This document shows, one piece after another, positions 19,819 through 23,497 of a stretch of 23,497 nt of DNA. The translations under genes and the position numbers were made by a program. The stretch spans positions 1 through 23,497 of IMG/VR virus record IMGVR_UViG_3300043466_000493, one strand, 5' to 3'. This DNA comes from a virus. Every line of letters starts with the position of its first letter. Position 1 is the first letter of the stretch. The notes below the pieces were generated by a model. The model was not told the DNA's origin, made no database searches, and saw only the letters and a program-made list of their open reading frames with translations.

Positions 19819-21408
19819 CTAAATTAACCAAGAATTATCTGCAGTTTCTTCTTCAGATCCAGTAGTAATTCCAGCAAAAGAATAGATTTCTTCTACAGAT
19901 TCTTCCTGTGAATCGAAAAACGATTTTCTTAAATCAGAATTTGTTATTTCTTTAAAGAAAGATTGGTTTGTCGCCCAAGAAAACAACACTAAAGACATAA
20001 CAAGATCATCATGTTTTCCTGCTTCTCCACCCCAAGAACCATGTTTATTAATAAATGAATATAATTCATTAACAATATCTTCTGTATAATTAATTAACTT
20101 ATCTTCTTCAACAAGCGTTTTTAGAATAGAAGTACCCAATCTTTTCACTTGTGAAGTCATTTCAACACCGATTTTATTTGATTTTGAAAATGATGATCGT
20201 AATTCTTGTCCAGATTTTCCTGGAATAGTTGTGAATATATTTTCATATTCTAAATCCCAATAACAGGATTCTGCAACTGTTTGTCCTACTGTATTTCTTT
20301 CTATTAACAAAAATGCCATATTATATTTCTTTGCCAAATCAACAATGATATTCGGTAGAAGTATTGGTCTAGTTGTATTATCTTTAAATCTTGCAACTAT
20401 TTTATATGGAATTTGTGTTGTATCGATAACAATTGCAACTGAATAATCATTTTCGACTCCTCTAGAAGAATCTACTGAAATTACATAATTATGATTTTGA
20501 ATAGGTTCTTCCAAAATAATTAAAGAATCAGAATCTAATTTTGGTTTTTCCCAAGTTAGAGATTGCAATTTATATCCAGAAATTAGAGTATTCGAAGATC
20601 CAAGAAATTCATTTCCGAATTCTTGTCTAAATCCATGTTCTCCGAGTTGCGCAATTTGTAGATTCTTCCAAGATTCGTCTCTTCCTGGAACTTGATCCCA
20701 AGTTATCTCTGTCGGTACATAATCATTATTTCCATCTATAGCATCTTTCCACAATTTATGGAAAAGATTCAACCCATTTGGTGTAGATGAAATAATAACT
20801 TTTGTTGTTTCGCCCGATGAAATTGTTGGAATAACTGATCTAAAGAATTCTTCCGCATTATCTACGAAACCAAATTCATCTAGATAAAGTAACGAAACTG
20901 AAAAACCACGAATTGCGGATGCTGAAGTTGCAGATGCAATTATTCTAGAAGAATTACCCAATTCTACAGAACCTTTATTTAGAATTTTAACACCAGGTTG
21001 TAAGAAGAATGGTATTCGTTCGAAAGAAGCAACTATTCTTGCTAGAATTTCTCTTGCTACTGCAGCTTTATTTGCTAGAATTGCAACATTCTTATCAGGA
21101 TTAAAGAATATATACCAAAGAATGAATGATGCAGTAGTAATCGTTTTTCCACTCTGTCTACTTGAAAGTACAATATTCTTTTTATTTTTATGGTATTTTT
21201 CTATTAGATCTTGTTGATAACCACGTGTTTTGAATTTCACGAATCCTCTATCAAGAGAATTAATCTCTACATAATTTTCTATAAAGTATATTGGATCCTG
21301 TGAACATTTAACATACTCTTGAATCTGTTCTGTGGTGTATTCTTCCGATAATCCAGATCTTTTTATTTGTGGATTTAGATAATAATTCTTATCACCTGTA
21401 TTAAACAT
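19819..21408 (-). CDS. 17: Terminase large subunit (gp17 family)
   Basis: This 529-aa packaging motor and nuclease is shorter than T4 gp17 (610 aa). The ATPase domain shows the Q-rich start RGYQQDLIE, Walker A SRQSGKT at 83-89, Walker B LLYLDE at 173-178 and coupling motif SSTPNG at 207-212. The RNase-H-like nuclease domain shows Asp313 in YVISVDSSRGVENDYS, Glu370 in AFLLIERN and Asp467/468 in KHDDLVMSLVL. No intein or insertion is seen. It overlaps the small-subunit gene by 8 bp. No good terminator follows it: there is a 4-bp stem and then T8. Confidence 0.97.
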   Translation of the reverse strand: MFNTGDKNYYLNPQIKRSGLSEEYTTEQIQEYVKCSQDPIYFIENYVEINSLDRGFVKFKTRGYQQDLIEKYHKNKKNIVLSSRQSGKTITTASFILWYIFFNPDKNVAILANKAAVAREILARIVASFERIPFFLQPGVKILNKGSVELGNSSRIIASATSASAIRGFSVSLLYLDEFGFVDNAEEFFRSVIPTISSGETTKVIISSTPNGLNLFHKLWKDAIDGNNDYVPTEITWDQVPGRDESWKNLQIAQLGEHGFRQEFGNEFLGSSNTLISGYKLQSLTWEKPKLDSDSLIILEEPIQNHNYVISVDSSRGVENDYSVAIVIDTTQIPYKIVARFKDNTTRPILLPNIIVDLAKKYNMAFLLIERNTVGQTVAESCYWDLEYENIFTTIPGKSGQELRSSFSKSNKIGVEMTSQVKRLGTSILKTLVEEDKLINYTEDIVNELYSFINKHGSWGGEAGKHDDLVMSLVLFSWATNQSFFKEITNSDLRKSFFDSQEESVEEIYSFAGITTGSEEETADNSWLI

Positions 21409-21787
21409 CTTCTTTTTGTCCTTTCAAGAACTTCTGTAATTCTGCAGTTGAACCGACGAAAAGATTATTCTGTGTATTATTCTGAATTTCTGGTTTAGCT
21501 TTTGTTTCTTTATTCTTGATTTCTACTAGTGTTTTTGCAACTTCTGAAGTCGTCTTAATAAGATTGGCAACAACTTCATATGCACGTGGTGATTCAGATG
21601 CTTTTGCAAATTCAATCAGATTATCTAAAGCATCTTGTGATTTTTCCATTAGATCACGATGTATCTTTTTTGCTGCTTCAATATCTTCATCAATATCTTC
21701 TCGTACTGGTGGGACGTTTTTAATGATATCTGATTGATTTGGTGTAGACTCTATATCGAAGATTTCATTCAATTTATCATCGATCAT
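21401..21787 (-). CDS. 16: Terminase small subunit (gp16 family)
   Basis: The 128-aa protein is nearly all helical with a central coiled coil (ESPRAYEVVANLIKTTSEVAKTLVEIKNKETKAK), which fits the oligomerising core of T4-type gp16 (164 aa). The N-terminal acidic helix DEDIEAAKKIHRDLMEKSQDALDNLIEFA and a Gln/Asn-rich tail also fit. Small terminases recognise DNA and stimulate the large-subunit ATPase. Position directly upstream of, and overlapping, gp17 is the strongest argument. It starts 1 nt after the previous gene; TTGGAG lies 9 nt before ATG. Confidence 0.88.
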   Translation of the reverse strand: MIDDKLNEIFDIESTPNQSDIIKNVPPVREDIDEDIEAAKKIHRDLMEKSQDALDNLIEFAKASESPRAYEVVANLIKTTSEVAKTLVEIKNKETKAKPEIQNNTQNNLFVGSTAELQKFLKGQKEDV

Positions 21788-21788
21788 T

Positions 21789-22118
21789 TTATTCGCTCCA
21801 AGGAACGGGTTTGGTTATTAATGGCGGATTCTTCAAATTTTCAATCTGAGACACCAAACTTAAATCATAATTATCAACAGTTTCTTGTGTTAATTTGGAA
21901 ATAGTCCAGTTAATTATATCATCTTTTGTTAAAGTTTCATAATCTTTAAAAGAATCTTGGTCAGGATCTGATAGAGATAATAAACCATAACAATCTATAA
22001 AATACTCTCCATCTTTTGCTCCTCTTCGCCATTCATAGGAAACCAATACATCTTCTAGTTCATCCAAACTTGGTTTGACTTTGAAGTTGCTGAATTGCCA
22101 CGTAAAATTAATTGCCAT
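21789..22118 (-). CDS. Conserved phage protein of unknown function (DUF7936-like)
   Basis: The 109-aa protein begins with the strand pattern MAINFTWQFSNFKVKP, continues with VLVSYEWRRGAKDGEYFIDCYG and ends LKNPPLITKPVPWSE. The order (beta strands with W, then YE.LT.DDIINWT, then a helix and a terminal PPL.....PW) is that of a short conserved protein seen near phage structural genes, which I recall as DUF7936. Its function is not known. The ribosome site AAAGGG is 8 nt before ATG, and a late-type octamer GATAAATA lies at 22136-22143. Confidence 0.65.
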   Translation of the reverse strand: MAINFTWQFSNFKVKPSLDELEDVLVSYEWRRGAKDGEYFIDCYGLLSLSDPDQDSFKDYETLTKDDIINWTISKLTQETVDNYDLSLVSQIENLKNPPLITKPVPWSE

Positions 22119-22135
22119 ATATTACCCTTTTAATG

Positions 22136-22143
22136 TATTTATC
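22136..22143 (-). promoter_or_regulatory. Late-type promoter octamer GATAAATA
   Basis: One mismatch from TATAAATA, 17 bp before ATG 22118. It would drive the DUF7936-like gene and both terminase genes. Confidence 0.45.
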
Positions 22144-22145
22144 TC

Positions 22146-22241
22146 TTATAATAACTGTTTATTTTGTTCAGAAAGTTCTTTGATCCATCTAGTCGATCCT
22201 TGAATCAAAGGGGTTGAAGATCCAATCGTATGTGATAGCCA
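22146..22241 (-). pseudogene. In-frame remnant beyond the tail fibre stop
   Basis: After the fibre TAA (22242-22244) the same frame runs 31 sense codons to a second TAA, ending GSTRWIKELSEQNKQLL. The charged helical end resembles a fibre or structural-protein C-terminus and is AT-rich like the rest of the genome, unlike the fibre itself. It may be the end of the gene replaced by the incoming fibre. Confidence 0.35.
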
Positions 22242-22242
22242 T
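22189..22242 (-). pseudogene. 17-codon ORF overlapping the fibre stop, possible gene remnant
   Basis: ATG 22242 overlaps the fibre stop (TAATG) and reads MAITYDWIFNPFDSRID-stop. The start MAI-T/N-Y/F-x-W-x-F resembles the next gene (MAINFTWQF), so it may be the beginning of a decayed duplicate. It is too short to assign. Confidence 0.25.
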
Positions 22243-23497
22243 TAATTTCCTGCTTTCAGAAGGTCAATCTCTGCCTTCAGTTCTTGAATTGCTTTGACCA
22301 ATACGGGGATCAGCTTGGCATCCGCCATGCCGTAGAATTCTTCAACAGATCCATCGTCTCGCTTTAGCTCGTTGCGCTTGATGACTGAATCCAGGTACGG
22401 AGTATCCGCAAGAACCTCCTTAACTTCCTGAGCGATGAAGCCAACCTGAGTGCCACTCTCAAAGTTGTGAATATCGTGATCCTTCCAGTTAAAAGTGACT
22501 GGATTGAGCTTTTCTATCACGTCTAAACCAGACTGCAACGAAACAACGTTCTGCTTGTATCGTCCATCAGAGGTTTCGATGGTTGCGTTAGTAGCAAATA
22601 TCTGAGAGTTAACCTGGAGTTTGTATGATCCGTTTGAAGAAGTGTATCCAACAAGAAGGTATCCATCAGTATTAACACGCATCTTTTCAGAGTTATTCGT
22701 GTAGAACGTCTGGAAGTAATTGGTATCGCAAAAGAATTTTGTCTCGCCAGTCCCTGTGTTTGCCGTAACTGAAAAAACTTCTTGCGAGGTGGGGGAATAC
22801 TGGATCGCAAAGCCGTCCGTCCCGGCAGTCCCTACGGAACCTTTCTTAGATGGACTTGTCGTTCCAATACCGACATTGCCAGAACTTGAGAATGTAGCAA
22901 TAGCAGTGCCAGCAGAATTATTGTTGTTCCAGGTACCGCAGAATACATCCAAGCAGTAGTTTGCGCCAGTGTCCTGGCGAGGCTGTAATCTAGCCATGAT
23001 AGTGTTTGTATATCCACCATTGGTGTTTGCATTCCAGGTCAGAGCCGCCCCACTAGTAGCAGTGGCATACACCATGTTAGTGCCAGCACTAAGAGTGACA
23101 TCGCCGTCGAGGGCAGCGACAGCACCTACATGTAGTGTGGTTAATGGACTCGTCGTTCCAATACCAAACTTCCCATCAGAGTTAAAACGGCCTTTTTCTG
23201 CGCCGCTAACTAGAAATTCAACAGTAGATCCGCCAACAAGAAGTCGTTTACTGGCTACGCCAGTATTGTTGGATATTACATATCCATAATCTCCACCAGT
23301 GCTGTATCCGATTCTTACCGCAGATCCGGCTGAATCGCCTGGGTCATAACTTGATCCACTAGTTGTAAACAATCCTTGCCCAGCTACATGCAGCAATTGC
23401 TGTGGACTCGTCGTTCCAATACCGACATTGCCAGCGGTGGTGATCCGCATCCTCTCCGTCAAACCGTTGACGGCGAAAATAAGGGGGTGGGCACTGT
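22242..23497 (-). CDS. Tail fibre/spike C-terminus with S74 chaperone domain (5' end cut)
   Basis: The frame is open through the right edge; residues upstream of the in-frame TTG at 23462 continue the same protein (IFAVNGLTERMRITTAG). There are three GIGTTSP modules (near the start, at about 23146-23190 and 22852-22890) with VGI-type beta repeats between, and a long beta-rich central part. The C-terminus has TSDGRYKQNVVSLQSGLD, LNPVTFNWKDHD, GFIAQEVKEVLADTPYLD and a final coiled coil LIPVLVKAIQELKAEIDLLKAGN. The last part is the intramolecular chaperone (peptidase S74), which trimerises the fibre and is released by self-cleavage using the Ser and Lys of S-D-x-R-Y-K. GC content is clearly above that of the morphogenesis genes, suggesting acquisition from another phage. 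Confidence 0.92.
   Translation of the reverse strand, partial: SAHPLIFAVNGLTERMRITTAGNVGIGTTSPQQLLHVAGQGLFTTSGSSYDPGDSAGSAVRIGYSTGGDYGYVISNNTGVASKRLLVGGSTVEFLVSGAEKGRFNSDGKFGIGTTSPLTTLHVGAVAALDGDVTLSAGTNMVYATATSGAALTWNANTNGGYTNTIMARLQPRQDTGANYCLDVFCGTWNNNNSAGTAIATFSSSGNVGIGTTSPSKKGSVGTAGTDGFAIQYSPTSQEVFSVTANTGTGETKFFCDTNYFQTFYTNNSEKMRVNTDGYLLVGYTSSNGSYKLQVNSQIFATNATIETSDGRYKQNVVSLQSGLDVIEKLNPVTFNWKDHDIHNFESGTQVGFIAQEVKEVLADTPYLDSVIKRNELKRDDGSVEEFYGMADAKLIPVLVKAIQELKAEIDLLKAGN

Noticed and set aside
1-23497. tRNA genes, rRNA, insertion sequences or integrase/attachment sites
   Set aside because: None was recognised by reading both strands for cloverleaf features, transposase or integrase motifs.

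Overview
The window is a piece of an AT-rich T4-like (myovirus) phage genome. The right-hand 13.5 kb is a minus-strand block in the conserved T4 head/tail order: tail fibre end, small conserved protein, terminase small (gp16) and large (gp17), sheath (gp18), tube (gp19), portal (gp20), small core genes, prohead protease (gp21), scaffold (gp22) and major capsid protein (gp23). A partial rIIA gene lies at the left edge. The host is probably a Gram-negative proteobacterium: there are sigma70-type promoters with exact 17-bp spacers, strong Shine-Dalgarno sites and a lipoprotein-type signal peptide. The host itself cannot be named from this sequence.

Layout. 1-2112 (-) is rIIA, a GHKL ATPase, cut by the left edge. 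2155-2960 is an extraordinary higher-order repeat: 90 hexamers in three arrays of 31, 34 and 25 units, separated by a conserved 45-bp spacer, probably tandem copies of a small Ser-X repeat gene on the minus strand. 2995-3597 (-) holds two small conserved phage genes, each with its own promoter. 3798-9945 (+) is an early/accessory metabolic block: small membrane protein, NAMPT-like, PRPP-synthetase-like, 2-deoxyribosyltransferase-like, CDA-fold deaminase, UvdE-like endonuclease, a 52-aa protein, an SPFH lipoprotein, a 54-aa protein and a ClpP-like protease. 9942-11022 (-) holds a small acidic head-protein candidate and a GIY-YIG homing endonuclease. 11165-22118 (-) is the morphogenesis block, and 22242-23497 (-) is a tail-fibre C-terminus cut by the right edge.

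How it works together. The NAMPT-like and PRPP-synthetase-like genes overlap and form an NAD-salvage or NAD-reconstitution module. They are followed by nucleotide-metabolism and DNA-repair functions expressed from host-type promoters with 17-bp spacers. The minus-strand late genes carry T4-type late promoter octamers (TATAAATA or one mismatch), indicating a gp55-like late sigma system. Several late units end in rho-independent terminators or strong hairpins. Head maturation probably uses the gp21 protease acting at I/L-x-E sites. A shared N-terminal peptide on two small late proteins looks like a capsid-targeting/propeptide signal.

The least explained items are the hexamer-array gene family next to rIIA, the possible NARP1-type NAD+ reconstitution pair, the SPFH/ClpP-like pair, and the GC-richer tail fibre, which appears spliced in and leaves an in-frame remnant beyond its stop codon.
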